Source: Ignelater luminosus
Lineage: Eukaryota; Arthropoda; Insecta; Coleoptera; Elateridae
Assembly (NCBI GenBank): GCA_011009095.1
Contig: VTPC01090932.1
Location: 1-64,000 of the forward strand
Direction: 5' to 3'
DNA: 64,000 nucleotides
Every line of letters starts with the position of its first letter. The first letter of the stretch is position 1. Positions 33,770 to 46,559 of this stretch are shown in pieces. A model generated the notes under the pieces. That model saw nothing but the letters and a program-made list of their open reading frames with translations. It did no database searches and was not told where the DNA came from. The position numbers and the translations under genes are program-made.

Positions 33770-35475
33770 TCATGGTTTAAAGAAGAAGTAAAGGAACTCG
33801 CCAACAAGAAGCGGAAAGCATATATTAAGTACAGAATTTCCAAGACGCCTGTGGAAAACGATAAATATAAAGAAGTTTGAAATCAAGTGAACCAAGCCAT
33901 AAAAGAAATCAAAGAACAATACTGGGAAAATTTCTCATTCGAAATGCAACACGATATTTATAGAGGTCAGAACAAAATATAAAAAATACTCTGAAAAAGA
34001 AAAAAACTAGTGGATGAGGAAATACAAGTAACCACCATTAACGAAGAACAATAGATAACGCATTTTAAAGAAATATGCGTACAATGAACTGACCTGACAA
34101 CAAAAATGGAACGACAGCAGACACAGCTGAAAATACGCAGTTTACATCAGCAGAAGTGTCTTCAACTATCAAAAGTTTCAAAAACAGAAAAGTGCCAAGT
34201 CCTGACGATATCAACAACGAAATGCTTAAGAATGGTGGCATGGCAGTTGTCCGAGAACTGACAAAATTGTTTAACAAAATTATCAAGGTAAGGAAAATAC
34301 CAGAAGAATAAAGATCTAGTGTAACAATACCGCTATTCAAAGAAAGAGACAAGAAAGAACCAAAGAATAACCGCGGCATAACACTATTGATCGTGGCATT
34401 GAAAACGTTTACAAAAATAATAACGAGGATAATCCAACTTAAAGTACCTATATTTGAAAAACAAGGCTGTCGCCCCAATAGATCTATGGTGGGCGCCATT
34501 TTGATACTACGGCAACGCACAGAGAAATTCAGTAAACCAGTATTCATCTGCATGGTAAATCTGCAGCAAGCCTTTGACAGAATACGGTTAAATGAGGTTA
34601 TCCAAATACTACACGAACACACCTGACCAAACTACTTATCGACATAATCAAAGACCTCAATACGAAGCTTGACACTTTTTAATTTGATTATGAATCAGAT
34701 AAACAAAAAAGTGAAAGAAACAGGGGTCGGATACCAAATGAATGACAAAACAGTAGCAATCATATACTACGTAGCTGAAGCAGCACTAATCGCCGAAAAC
34801 GAGGACGACCTGCAGCGCTTGCTATACCGCTTTAAAAAGGCTGCGGAAAAATACAATATGCTGATATCGACAGAGAAAACCAAGGCAATGATAATATCTA
34901 GAGATCCAATTCGTTGCGCAAGCTGATGGTTGGTAGTCAAACAATAGAACAAGTGATGCAATTTAACTACCTAGGTTTGCATCTAATCAGCAACAAAAAA
35001 AAATAGAAGAGACAACACAAAACATCATCAAGTCTACCTGACCCAATATGGAGAAACAAACACCCTCGACAATTAGTAAAAGACAGTATATAAACATGCG
35101 TGAGGCGAGTTCTAACTTATGCCGCGGCAACGCGAGCAAAAACATCGAAAACGCAACAGCTTTAACGGAAATGAAAACACTACGTGCGATAAAAGAGATG
35201 ATTCTGCGAGACCAGCTCGGAAGCAATAACGTAAGAGAAGAACTACAGACAGAAGACGTAGTAAGATGGATCAGAAACAGAAGAAGGAATTGGAAGGACC
35301 ACGTAGACCAGATAGATCCAAGCAGAATAGCAAAATTAGTCAAAGATCACAAACCTCAATCCAGAAGACCTATTGGCCGCCCACCCAAGGGGTGGCAGGA
35401 GAGGTGGACCTCGGAATCGCAATAGAGGCAGTAGCAGAAATAAAACAGAATAAAGTCCTAATATAAGAAAAAGAA
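33770..35475 (+). pseudogene. Non-LTR retrotransposon, 5'-truncated and decayed
   Basis: Reverse transcriptase landmarks appear in order on the plus strand: KNRKVPSPDDINNEMLKNGG (about 34175), NNRGITLLI-like GI (about 34365), KQGCRPNRSM, VNLQQAFDRIR, a decayed active site reading YVAE where YADD is expected (about 34770), and INTEKTKAMIISR-like SEKTKAM. The C-terminal tail WIRNRRRNWKDHVDQID with RRPIGRPPKGWQERW (about 35260-35410) is typical of RTE-like elements. It ends in an A-rich tail near 35475. Numerous stops make it inactive, and the endonuclease half is missing. Confidence 0.82.
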
Positions 35476-36619
35476 GAAATATTTTTGGTTACATCATTGA
35501 GAATTTTCATCTAAAGCATTCAGGTCTATACACAAACCATTTGAAGACTTCAGAGTGACAACTCTGCAATGACCAATTTATGAAAATGGAATTTTGTCCA
35601 ATTATCATACAGGCGCAGTGTCGACTAGTAGCACAAAAATGTATCTTTAGGTGCATATCGACTTTCCAAGGATGGTTAATGAAGCTGCTTCGGAGCATTT
35701 CTGCCTTGGAATGTCTCACGAGCTAGGCAAGCCGTCGCTCTCAGTTATGTCACGACATGCACTCTCGTGAGGCTACAAGATCACAAAAGATTCATTCATC
35801 CAGCGTCAGCCCGCTCAACCAAGGCATCTCTTAAACTTTCCCAAAAACGGACAGTGTCGGCTGCTGTCAATACGATTCAATGTTAAGTAGCCTTGCAACT
35901 AAAACCAGGTATCGATATTGCTCTTTTGTAGAATATTGGTTTCTCCATTAATCTGGTTGTCATTATCTTTACTCCTAGTAAAGCTTTGAAGATTGTGACA
36001 TTACAAAGCTAGCTCAAATTTGGTTTTAGAATGTCCAATTAAAAAATGTTGAGCATCAGAACAGTAGTATCCATCAGAAACAAACAGATCTTTAGTACAA
36101 TTGGAATCAGTAAAGATCTTTGCTTGACTAATTAGAGCTGACTTTGGTACTATTGGAACCTGTAGTGGAAATGGAAGTTAAACATTATCAGAACGGATTA
36201 ATAACGTGTTTCTTTACAGATCGCATCGTCAATGCAATACTAACATAACTTAAAAATCAACGATTCTGAGTTATGGTAATTATCTTATAGCTCAAGGTAC
36301 ATAGTTTATACTGCAACAACATCACATTTCAAAATTTAAAAGAACGCGATATTAACATACATACGTTGGTTTAGTTTCACTATTAAAACTGAAAAGTTTC
36401 AGTGCAAGACCAATCCCATTTGAGTTATGTTGGTATTGCACGCGTAGATCTATTAAGCGCAGTTGTAGTAACTCACCATTTCTTTTAGTTGTGTTAGTAT
36501 TACATTTATTTTTATGTAGTATTTCAATGGTTGCGTTGAACCGTCCGGCAAGGTTTTTCTTATGTTAGTGTTGACATTGTGTAAGCAACAAGCTGATGTT
36601 TTTTATTTTATAAAAGAAA
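35476..36619. other. Non-coding stretch
   Basis: No gene recognised. A short minus-strand open frame at 35507-35719 has no recognisable features. The right part is probably the 5' flank of the DDE-type element that starts at about 36620. Confidence 0.4.
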
Positions 36620-39230
36620 ATGATGTCATCAAGAGCAAAGCTATTAGTTCAATTGGCTCTTCAAAATAATCAGCAATCATCGCCTGAACTCTTGGTAACT
36701 TACTTTTTCAATAAAATGTTTAATAAAACGGCTACGCATAACCTCACTGTTTGCACGAGGTGTTAAATTTCATAAGGGTTGCATTTAGTATTTGCTCTCA
36801 GAATTCTCTAACAGTATCTACAAAATGTGGTTTTTGCTTGATAATTCCTCAGCAGAAAAACCACTAAATACAAAAAAATTTTAATATGACGGTGCGTCTA
36901 ATTCAGTTTAATTTACTAGGTTGAAACCAACGATTTTGGCACAGAAATCTATAATAAAGATACGTATTACGGTAATGGATATATACAAGTATACCCTGCA
37001 ACTTAAATTGGCCAGAATCAAGAATTTCCAGAAAGGTATACTTCTCCTATTGTTGAAGTCATGTCTACTTATTTATTGCTGTTGACTAATTTGTATGAAA
37101 AATGATGAAATAAACAACAGGAATTATCTTGAACTGGCTAATTTACAGAATATCACTCGACATTATTTCAGTCCGGAATTTTGTAATTTTGAGAACTCAA
37201 GGGATATACGTTTCTCTCCAGAATCGCCTTCTGTAAGTAGTTTTTGAATTTTGTTTTACAATCTCTGTTTCTGATTTTATCGTTGTGTTAGGAACCTCTT
37301 GAAGAAACTACCAAAGATAATTAGATGGACATCTTTTAGAAGCATGCGTCATAAAAAAATAATTCAATACTATTTCCGATAAAAAACTTAAAGATATTAT
37401 TAAACATCGTGTCTACATAAACGAGTTTGCACCCTCAAAAGAAAACCGTAATTCAGAATTAAATTTATGCTATGAAGATGAAGCAGATTATTCGAATGAT
37501 ACAAGTTTTGATTCAAATGATTCCAATTTGACTCTGCAAACAATTAAAACTAGGAAGAATATGATGCAACTAAAAAACCCTACCATAAAAGTAAATCTAG
37601 ACGTTTTAATTCGAAAGGATCAAACAGTTTCAAGAAAGAATGGTCCAAAACAAGCAAGTCATGGAAACGCCGAAAGGAAGAGTCAGAAACAAAAAAGAAA
37701 CGTTAGTGAATGGAAACGAAATATAGAAAGAACAAACGAAATAACGGTGAAGAATATATATATGCTCAAAACAAACTCAAAACACCTTGTAACGTAAAGT
37801 GCCGTTACAAATGCTACCACGTGTTTTCAGAAGAAGAGAAAGAGGGTATTTTAAAATCATTTTGGGAAATTGGGTATAATACAAGATAAGGTCAATACAT
37901 CTCGTCTAACATAGAAAACAATGTGAACCACAAAAACAGGTATCAAAAAGAAAATACAAATAGGTCACATAACCAAGCCTACTTTCTGATAATTAGTGAA
38001 GATAAGGTTAGAGTTTGCAGGAAGTTCTTTATGACAACCCTTGACATTGGTGATATAATGATCCGCACTGCTATTTAAAAACGTGACTCTAACTTAATTG
38101 TGGAGTCAGACAAGAGAGGAAAGCATCATAAACACAGTTTTGATTTAGCTCTCAAGGATGCAATAAAAAATCAAATTAATTCAATTCCAAGGGTAGTCAC
38201 ATTACCTAAGAAACCAAACCAAATACTAAATATTGCCACTTTGTATTGTTAGTATAAAGAAAAGTGTGAGGTGAAAGGCTCTGCATTTGTGAAGAAATCT
38301 TTTTATCAAAATGTTTCCAACACCGAGTATAATATAGGTTTTTACGAACCAAAGAAGGATCAACGTAGTACTTGTGAAAGCTACAAGAATTCTAACGAGG
38401 AAGAGAGAAAACAATTGGAAGAAAGTTACAACAAACATTTGAAAGATAAAGAACTTTCCAGAGAAAAAAGGCGAAAGATATTGAAGATGCTAAAACTGAC
38501 AAAACTAAAATGGTTACTGTGTATGATCTACAAGCAGTTCTCCCTACTCCATCTGGAGATATCTCTACCTTTTATTACAAAAGCAGATTTTACTGTGTAC
38601 GATATTGTGACCAAACAAGGATGTTGCTATATATGGAATGAAATCTTCGCGGAACGTGGCGCCAATGAAATCGGAACTTGTATTCTTAACAAACAAATTT
38701 ATTGCCGCTATGTACTTATCTGACCTGTTCAAGCATCATTTTCTGAGTATAACCCACAAATCTTAGATAACAGGAAATACACAAAACGAAAGAGACGGAA
38801 TGTACTTCTGCATTGAGCGTGAGAGAAGCAGGGTTCTGAAAAGTGGTTTAATTTACTTACCTTGCCAATGGATACCTATCACACGCTTAGCCAAGAAGAA
38901 TGTAAAATCCTCTATTGTCCAACAACTTGACACGTCCGATGTGTATGATTAGCAACAATAACTTTCTGAGAATCTAGGAAACAATTCTGAACCTTGCGAA
39001 AGAGAAGGTCTTATGGAATAAAATAAAAGCTCTGAATTTTAGAGATGATGCCCCGTATTCTGTTTATTATAAACAGGTACAATAATTATGATGATGTAGA
39101 ATCCATGTGATTGATATTAGGAGTCGTAAGAGCAGCAGGTCTTGTACGACAATAGCTCCGTCCTGAAACAGGCCTACAAAGATCCACAAAAAATATCACA
39201 AACAAAGAACTTTTAATTTAGTTTCTATAA
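36620..39230 (+). pseudogene. Multi-exon DDE-type transposable element gene, decayed
   Basis: It belongs to a large family of unnamed insect proteins that I believe derive from a DNA transposon (possibly Sola-like; not certain). A likely start MMSSRAKLLVQLALQNNQQS (36620) ends at a GTAACT donor. A second exon, about 37100-37230, ends at a GTAAGT donor, and the next begins after TTAG at about 37292. The cysteine block CNVKCRYKCYHVFSEEEK lies at about 37790, and EDKVRVCRKFFMTTLDIGD at about 38000. NTEYNIGFYEPKKDQRSTC is at about 38320, a Lys/Glu helix follows, then AERGANEIGTCILN (about 38650) and a late ALNFRDDAP near 39040. Several stops and shifts make it inactive. No terminal repeats found. 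Confidence 0.65.
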
Positions 39231-39382
39231 CTGGCCTTTAATGATTAGCGTTAATACAAAATATGCCATTCATTGATTTTAATATACCTAAACTTATTTA
39301 TTAGTTACCATTACAAAAATAAATATTTAGTCATTAAACTGACATCTTAAGACGAATTAGTACAACTTATCACTTATTTCAT

Positions 39383-40484
39383 CTAATCAATAACAAGAAA
39401 AGTCTCCTCTGGTTTTTCTAAATACTTATGCTTGTGCTCTTCAAAAAGATCTGTTAAATGTTTTATGAAAGTTGCATGTAAAGAATCGATCTGTTCTTGA
39501 GTTGGATCTTCTACTTTTTCAACGTCAATTGGCGTTCCAACTAAAAAGAACAGAAAGGGAAAGGTTTATTATCTCTATACCATTTTCTTTAACAAAACAA
39601 AACTTACCTATTACATTAATAGGTTTGCGTTGAGGTAAAAGCCCAAATGAATACTGAAAGAAACCACGACCTAATGGTATAATTGGTACAATTCCAGTTA
39701 TCTTCTTCACCCATTCTTGATACCTTCTAAGTAACGATCCTTCTGGATTACTAACTTGATCATAAATATCAGTTTCTCCAAAAGAGAAAACGGGCACTAA
39801 AGGAGAACCATTTTTAAGTGCAAGCTTTACAAATCCTTTGCGATTCTTTAATACCAAATGATACTGTCCAGGTTTACAATAAAATGATTCCGCAGCACCT
39901 CCAACAACCAATAAGGCTACGTTGCCACCTTCTGGTTTACTCATTAAAAAGTTAATTGATTTAGCTGATGCTGCGCATGCTCCCACCGATAAAAGATACT
40001 CACGGAAGATTGGCATTAAAAAATTTTGTCTTAGTGTTAATATATGTGGTGTATGTTCAGGAAAGAGTTCTTGGAAAGTACTATGGCTATTTCCAAAAGC
40101 AATACCTGCACCAGTAGCTACCAGGCCATGGGGAAATGAACAAAATAAATAATTTCTTTTTCGATCCAGTTCGACTTTCTTCGAATCCTTTATAATATTT
40201 ATTGGAAAATATTCCTTACTATATTTCCATATTTTCCATCGTCGTACCCATTCTATACGCCGACCACCTTTTTCACAAACTTCCTTGTCGAAGACCCAAA
40301 TCCATATTAAGTATAGTACTGCTAATAACCAAAACGGGCTAAACAGTATAAGACAAAACATTATTAACCACGAACTCATTGGCAGCACGGTCATAAGTGA
40401 GGTGGTAAAACCTATCGATAGTGTTTGTAGCCGTCTACGTAGGGGAACATTTAGAGGTGCAAATTCTATTCCTAAGGCCTTCAT
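39383..40484 (-). CDS. DGAT2/MOGAT-type acyltransferase, copy E
   Basis: Coding exons 39608-40484 and 39383-39540 with a 67-bp intron encode 344 residues. The protein begins MKALGIEFAPLNVPLRRRLQ. It has the hydrophobic hairpin at about 21-66, GGRR, FPHG, RKGFVKLALKNGSPLVP, FSFGETDIYDQ, GRGFFQYSFG and the tail GTPIDVEKVEDPTQEQID. It differs from B-D in the HSTFQELFPEHT stretch and the RYQEWVKK helix, which it shares with F, so E and F form a subgroup. Predicted role: acyl-CoA-dependent synthesis of di- or triacylglycerol in the endoplasmic reticulum membrane. Its own TATA promoter lies 206 bp of intron plus a short exon upstream. A hAT element has landed in the upstream region but the coding part is clean. 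Confidence 0.93.
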
Positions 40485-40692
40485 AACTGAAAACAAAGAT
40501 AAATGTTGGAAAGCATATATAAAAAAAGCACTAGAACTAAGATTGTCTTTAATGGAATTATCTACAATTTACATTTTACAAAACCGTCTTGAAAAAGTAT
40601 GCCTTAAAAAATAAAAAAATTTAGGATAAAATATGAACGAGAAAAAGGAAAGCTTAGAAATAAATAATAAATAAATTGAGAGGAAGACTTAC

Positions 40693-40827
40693 CGTTATAC
40701 TTTCAATTAAACCTGAGAGACTAACGTATACTGAGCAAATGCTACACGCTGAGATGTGTTTTCCGTATTTATAACCCCACTAGATCAAAAATGAACATTG
40801 AGAGTTTATCATTCGATTTATAGATAA
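40693..40827 (-). promoter_or_regulatory. TATA promoter, first exon and GATA site of copy E
   Basis: TATAAATA at 40766-40773 on the minus strand reads on as CGGAAAACAC. The first exon ends at the donor AACG|GTAAGTC (exon end 40693). AGATAA lies at 40822-40827, and a reverse-oriented TTATCA is at 40806-40811. Confidence 0.78.
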
Positions 40828-41065
40828 AAATCTTGACAGTCTGCAGTTTTTAATTTTATTCTTAGATCAATTTAATTTCATTAGGTGCAAATGATCATAA
40901 ACTAGAAATGGTACCATAAATACACGCAACTTTAGGATAATAATTATTATTCTCGAGTTCTATACAATTATAATTGTAGCCGTTGTAGCTTGCCTGTAGT
41001 CATCACAATTACTATTTATAGTACACGGAATATTTTTTAGTCACGAGGAAGAAGTCATTTATCGC

Positions 41066-42910
41066 TAGAGTGCGGATTTTTAAGCATAAAAAAACAATAA
41101 AAAAAATTCTTAAAAAGCCTATAAATTCAAGGAAAAAAGCTTAAAAAATAGCACAAAAATTAAAAATAAGTTTAAAATATGCAGGAAAAAAATTAAACTT
41201 CCAGGTTTTAGGTCTTATTATACAAAGTATTGATTATAAAAAAACAAAAATTGAATTGTTATTAGAAACTTTGAACTCTAAAATGCTTAATTATTATGCA
41301 CTTTTCTAAATTCTCCATAAGGAAATTTCTTCTTTTATCAGTTAGGGTGTCTTTGTAAAGAGAAAATAGTCTTTTAATGTCAACACTAGTAATCGGTGCA
41401 TATTTAAATTTTGCAAGTAACGATGGTTCCGAGTCGAAGTTATTGACTATTTCGCCTGGTAAAATACTAGCAGTGGTCTTTAATCTTGCTAAACCTTCGT
41501 TTTTAGCCAGCACGTTGTCAAATTTGGCAAATATTGTTTTTCCTACATTACCACGCACTTCTCCCAATTTTATTTTAAACTCTTGTACAATCTGAATTGC
41601 TTCTGTTAGCTCACTTCCTTGTGTTTCAAGTTTGGTAATAGTTTCACTGATGAACTCGTAATTTGCTTTGATGAATGCAAGGTTTTGTTGTAGTTCCGGA
41701 TTTTTTAAAATATATTGGCAGTCTTTAACTGATTGGGATGCATCTTCCGAAAATTCTAACAAAATTTCTTTGAAGCTGGTGAAGTTAACTACGTAATACA
41801 CAGCCGCATCCAACCATGTTCCCCATCTAGTAATGACTGGTTGTGGTGGAAGCGGAATATTAGGCAGTTTTTCTTTAAATCGTTGGCGCTTTTAAAAAAC
41901 ACTTTTTGTCATTTCTAATTAACTCGTTAACTAGAGGAAATTCAGACCTCACAGTTTCTGCTACTCGGTTTAATCCGTGAGCTACGCAAGTAGAGTGTGT
42001 GAGATTACTATACAAAACTTTTAAATTAATACCTGCTTTTAGCATATATGCAGCCGCATCCGTCACCCTTAACAGAATTTTTTCAGTTGGGACTGCATTA
42101 GGAAGAAAAAAGTTTGCGAGTCCCTCGTTAATAAATCTTGTTATGGTGCTGCTGTTGGTTTTATCTAGTTCTTTCAAATACATTAAAAATGGCCTGGTTG
42201 GAGTAGCTTCATGTAATATACCGATAATGAGACCAGCCACATACCTACCGCACTCATCGGTGGTTTCATCGACAGAAAACCAGATATAATGGTCTGTAAT
42301 TATATTTTTAATTTCATGAAGGACTGTTTTATAAACTGTATCTAAATAGTTTTTTCGTAGAGTGCTTTCGGACGGTATCGATCTCTTACAATATGTTTCT
42401 AAGAATTTTCGAAATGCAGAATTGTCTAATTTTCTGAAAGGAATATTTGCCGATATCAGAGTATTGCATAAATCAAAATAAAAAGTTCTTTCTTTAGATC
42501 GAGTAGAAGATCCAGATGGTATCCCATACATAACGGTAAATAATGATATTTTACGAAATGCTTGAAAATATTGTCACAAAATTTACCGTAAAAACAAAAT
42601 GTTTAAAAAAATAATGTAGACAATTGCTGCTAGAGAAAGAATTTATAGAAAGTATTTTGAAGAAACAAAAAATAAATATACTGTAGACAAGAAAAGTATA
42701 AGGATATTATGATTTTTTTCTTGAGACTGACAAAAATGCACAAAATAAGCATTATTCTAAAAAATAGCAAAAAGCTCCAAAAAGAGCAAAAAAAGCATTA
42801 TGGAAATTAGTTAAATGATTCCTTTAATTGCGATTCGCACTTATTTCAATGTCTTTTTGTACTGCTATTAATATCTAAAAAAAGCATTATTCCTATAAAT
42901 CCGCACTCTA
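41066..42910 (-). mobile_element. Complete hAT element with 8-bp target duplication
   Basis: The 1845-bp element has 14-bp terminal inverted repeats TAGAGTGCGGATTT at both ends. An exact 8-bp target duplication TTTATCGC flanks it (41058-41065 and 42911-42918), the hallmark of hAT insertion. The flanking host DNA resumes the conserved upstream block of the array (CAAGTGATTATCAGC), also seen uninterrupted near copy F at 52021. The element therefore split the upstream region of copy E. Confidence 0.95.
41262..42531 (-). pseudogene. hAT transposase (CGGBP1-like class) with one frameshift
   Basis: Two open pieces, 42531-41875 and 41813-41262, belong to one protein of the hAT class that is usually annotated CGG triplet repeat-binding protein 1-like. 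The first piece has FRKFLETYCKRSIPSESTLR, the catalytic region IWFSVDETTDECGRYVAGL, and CVAHGLNRVAETVR. Reading moves to another frame at about 41890, where RFKEKLPNIPLPPQPVITR and WGTWLDAAVYY continue. The last part, SVDIKRLFSLYKDTLTDKRR, is the dimerisation domain. One frameshift is the only break I see. No N-terminal zinc finger precedes the first ATG. Confidence 0.85.
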
Positions 42911-43184
42911 TTTATCGCAAGTGATTATCAGCTGTTTTACTGGTTGGCAGTTATTTTAAATTTGTCTTACATATCCGCAGATTATGTCTTACCTAATAAT
43001 GAATTACTTATCAACCTTTTCAAAGAGAGATTATGCCGATATTTATGCAAACTACTATACATTTCATTCTAAAATAATTGTAATTTTAATTTAAGTTGAA
43101 TTTTTAAACCAGATATATTACAGTTTGTATTAATTTGCCAGCTTTATTAATTTGTACATGTTTACACATAATTAAAAACATTTT

Positions 43185-43195
43185 GTCATGATGAC
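43185..43195 (-). promoter_or_regulatory. Distal palindrome upstream of copy E
   Basis: GTCATGATGAC, with the conserved follow-on AAAGGTTAAAGTCGGG and CTGTCTTATC (43213-43250). It was originally about 570 bp upstream of the TATA box; the hAT insertion has moved it about 1.85 kb further. Confidence 0.55.
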
Positions 43196-43250
43196 CATCA
43201 CATTCTTTCGTAAAGGTTAAAGTCGGGTCCTATGGTCTGTCTTATCATCT

Positions 43251-44089
43251 AGATAGTATTAAATAATTTGGGTACTTTTCTTCCTTCCTGATAAACTTGC
43301 AACAATTTTTATACCTTGTTTGTTTGTGTGGTGAACCTTTGATCTGCTTTAAATAAGTCACGCTGTGAGTGAGATATTTTAAATACCAAATGCGTGTTTT
43401 AGTTCAGGGAAATTTGATTAGCATTTTTATACTTATTTAATACCTGAAAGTAATAATAGCCAAAAAAGTTTAAAAAAGATGTTTACAAAAATCCGAAGAA
43501 AATTTATATAAAGCTGATTTTCTTCTGCATACTGATAGTATTTGACCTGGGCAACAACAAACTAAAATGCTCGAATTTACAAGCGTATGCATCCTGGTCT
43601 CTCAAGGCTTGGACAGTGTAGCGTACCCCATCTTCCCTTAAACTGCTGTGGTAGACAAACAAGTGGAACGAGGAAATATTTCAAAAGACCAGGAATATAA
43701 AAAGTAACACTTTGTTACCCAAGCTTAATATAAAAAGGAACCGTACAGTGCACAGAAAATCAGGAATCTCGAAATATGCTCAAAAGTCAAATATTCAAAA
43801 TTAGTTAACAAACTAGTGCTCATAATAATTGGAATGGTACTTTTAATTACAGAATAACAAAAACTGAAAGAAATACATATCTTATTTCATACTGCACGTT
43901 TAAGTTACTAGGTAGGTATGTAATGCATTTATTTCAGAAAAATAAAAATAATTAATGTTTAATATGTAATTTAGTCATCTCAACTAAGAAATATGTCTTA
44001 AGCATGTATTAATACATTTTCTTCTTTATTGTGTTTGATAAATCATACATGGTGTATTAATTAATCTACAGCAAAGCACTACCTTCCCA
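43251..44089. other. Upstream flank of the copy E unit and spacer
   Basis: 43251-43380 matches the flank of F and G (GCAACAATTTTTA, CTTTGATCTGC). The remainder is non-coding with nothing recognised. Confidence 0.45.
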
Positions 44090-45830
44090 ATCGGCTTCTC
44101 CAAACCTCTCTATTCTAGACCATGTCTTCGTTTAGGTCTCTTCTTTCCATAGCTTGTCTAACCTCCTCGTTTTATAATCGTCTCGGCCTTTCACGTTTTT
44201 TCTTGCCAGGTAGTACCTACTGGAGAATCCTCTTGGGCAGTCTGTTTCCTTGCATCCGATTCAGTATGTCTTCATTTCTTCTATGTTGCAGTCTTGATAT
44301 TCTTGCACTACGCTTGAAGTAGTCCATTTCAACTAACGTTCTAAGTCTGCGTTTATTGTCTATATTTCAGATCCGTACAGGACAGCTGAATCCACAATTG
44401 TCTTACCTATACGTTTCTTTGTTTGGTTTGTGATGGTTTTATCTCACCATATAGGGTTGATGCATCCTATAATCTTTCTGCCTTCTTGTATGCGGTGTTT
44501 AATCTCTCTTCCTCCAAGACCATTCCTGTTGACCAAAACACCGAGATATTTAAATTCGTTCACCTGCCTGATCGCCATGTTGTCATCGATTAACATTTCA
44601 AAGTTTGTTTTGCTATTAATGACCAGGTATTATGTTTTCTTTAAACTAACTCGCAAATCCCATTTCTTGTATTCATCGTATAGCCTTCTGATCATAAAAT
44701 CTAATCTTGAGCCATAACCACCTGATCATCTGCAAAGTTTAACATGTATAGTCTGTCCCTACTACTGTTCAACCTGTATGTCGAAGTTGCATTGAGCAAA
44801 TGGAAGAGAAATTGTGAAGGTATGGGAATATCAATAAAAGAGGACAGACTATACTCTTGTCTCAATCCTTTGGTGGTATGGATAGGTTTAGAGAGAGTCC
44901 TTCCTATTTTGATGATGGATGTATTGTTTTCATACAGTTCTTGGATTGTTGCCAGCCTCCGTTTATCAATATGCAGTGTGTTAAGTGCCTCCCAAAGTTT
45001 CCAGCGCGATATAGAATCGTACGTCTTTTCTAAATCAATGAAGGCTAAATAAACTTTTTCTTCAATTGATATTTGTTTTTCTGCTAGTTGCTGAATTATA
45101 AATAGGTTGTCTGAACATGACCGACCCGCCACAAAGCCACTCTGCTCTTCACTGTGTTTTGCCGCCATCTCATTGCTGAGTTTATTCTGCAAAATTTTGC
45201 TGTACAGGCGACCAACAACGCTACAGGATATGCTAAGACCTCTATAGCACCCAGGATTCTTTCTATTCCCTTTTTTAAAGATAAATACAATGTATGCCAC
45301 CTTCTATTGTTGGGGTGTTCTGGTCAAAACAAATCCGTTCAAAATTTTTAGGGAGTGTTGGGTACAATATTCTGTTAGTAATTCTTCGAGATGTTAATGT
45401 TGTTTTCTCCAAACTGGTTTACCACTTGGTCGTCCGTTTTAGAACCCACTCTTGCATTCATATTTCCTGTTAGTATAGTTTCTTCTTGTTGGAAAATTTC
45501 ATCTATTATGTCTCTGAGATTGTCATAGTATTCATCTTTTGTTAGTCTTAGACAGTCATTGATATCGATAGAATCGCTATTATAAATCTCTCAGATACGT
45601 ATATGTAGTTTTGAATAAACTTCTTATATTTTTTGTTTATCAAGACAGATACTTCTCTGCGACTTATCAACACCATACTAATGGTGTGTATAGTTATCAA
45701 GTTCTTTATTACCTTTGCCTTTCTTTTTGGTATCAGTCAATACAACTATGTCTATATTATTTTGTTCTAAAACATGGACAATTTCATGTAATTTGTTGGT
45801 TAGACCCTGGGTGTATCAGATTATCAATCT
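44090..45830 (-). pseudogene. Non-LTR retrotransposon with internal deletion
   Basis: The minus strand carries the endonuclease piece ILTGNMNARVGSKTDDQVVN (about 45420-45480), which stops abruptly near 45370. Reverse transcriptase then starts at VFIFKKGNRKNPGCYRG. So the second half of the endonuclease and the linker are deleted. RT landmarks follow: KHSEEQSGFVAGRSCSDN, YLAFIDLEKTYDSISRWKLW and an intact active-site box NFADDQVV (about 44720). The C-terminal part, RRNEDILNRMQGNRLPKRIL (about 44225-44285), ends near 44090. Stops and frameshifts are frequent after the FADD box. Confidence 0.82.
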
Positions 45831-46559
45831 CATAGTCCTTTTCATTGCCAAAGGTCGTCGTCGTTTATTGTACATCCGGTTCCGAGGCTTCGTGTTTCTA
45901 GCAATCAAAAGTTTTTTCCATGTGTTGAGTTGCTGGCCCAACGCCATAATCTCCATACCTGGAGGACCAGTATTTGTTTTCAGGGTTTATTCCTTTAGCC
46001 GATAGGTTTCAGTTTTGAAACCCTGGAAACTTGCCTTTCACCTCCTCTCCATCCATCCATCCACTGCACGCCATAGGTATATTCGGTCGGACATCTGCCT
46101 TCGAGGACGTGAGAGTAGGATTTGTTGGCAGAGCTGAGTTCTATTCCTAGAACCTCCGACTCATTAGTCGATAAGAAGTGGACATTATCCGAAGTTTTGT
46201 TGCAGTGAAAGCATCGGCAGCTTATACTACCTCCGAGATCTTTTATCAACGTTTACCAACCTTTTAATACATCCAGATAAAAAATGATATCGGGGTAAAT
46301 ATACGTGGTGTAACAAACAAGGTGAGCCAAGAAGATATCTTGATTATTTGAAAAGATACGAAAAACACGCGTATCACAAGAAATGATAAAAACAAACTCA
46401 GCTACCAAATTCCAATATCTGCTCGTTTACTCGACTCCCGACTAAACATTCTGCATGTTTTGATTGATTATTACTTCCAGTAGACTACTGATTTCGGAAA
46501 AGTAAATTTTGTTATTCTTAACCTAGTTATTTCCACCTCTGTCTGGTCATTCTAAAAAC
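45831..46559. other. Spacer, partly open, unrecognised
   Basis: A minus-strand open frame at 45995-46249 (84 codons) with CRCFHCNKTSD and WMDGWRGGE has no family I know. It may be part of the 5' region of the adjoining retrotransposon. Confidence 0.3.

Noticed and set aside
34065-34622. 185-codon minus-strand open frame
   Set aside because: Runs antisense to a reverse transcriptase relic whose motifs are in the plus strand.
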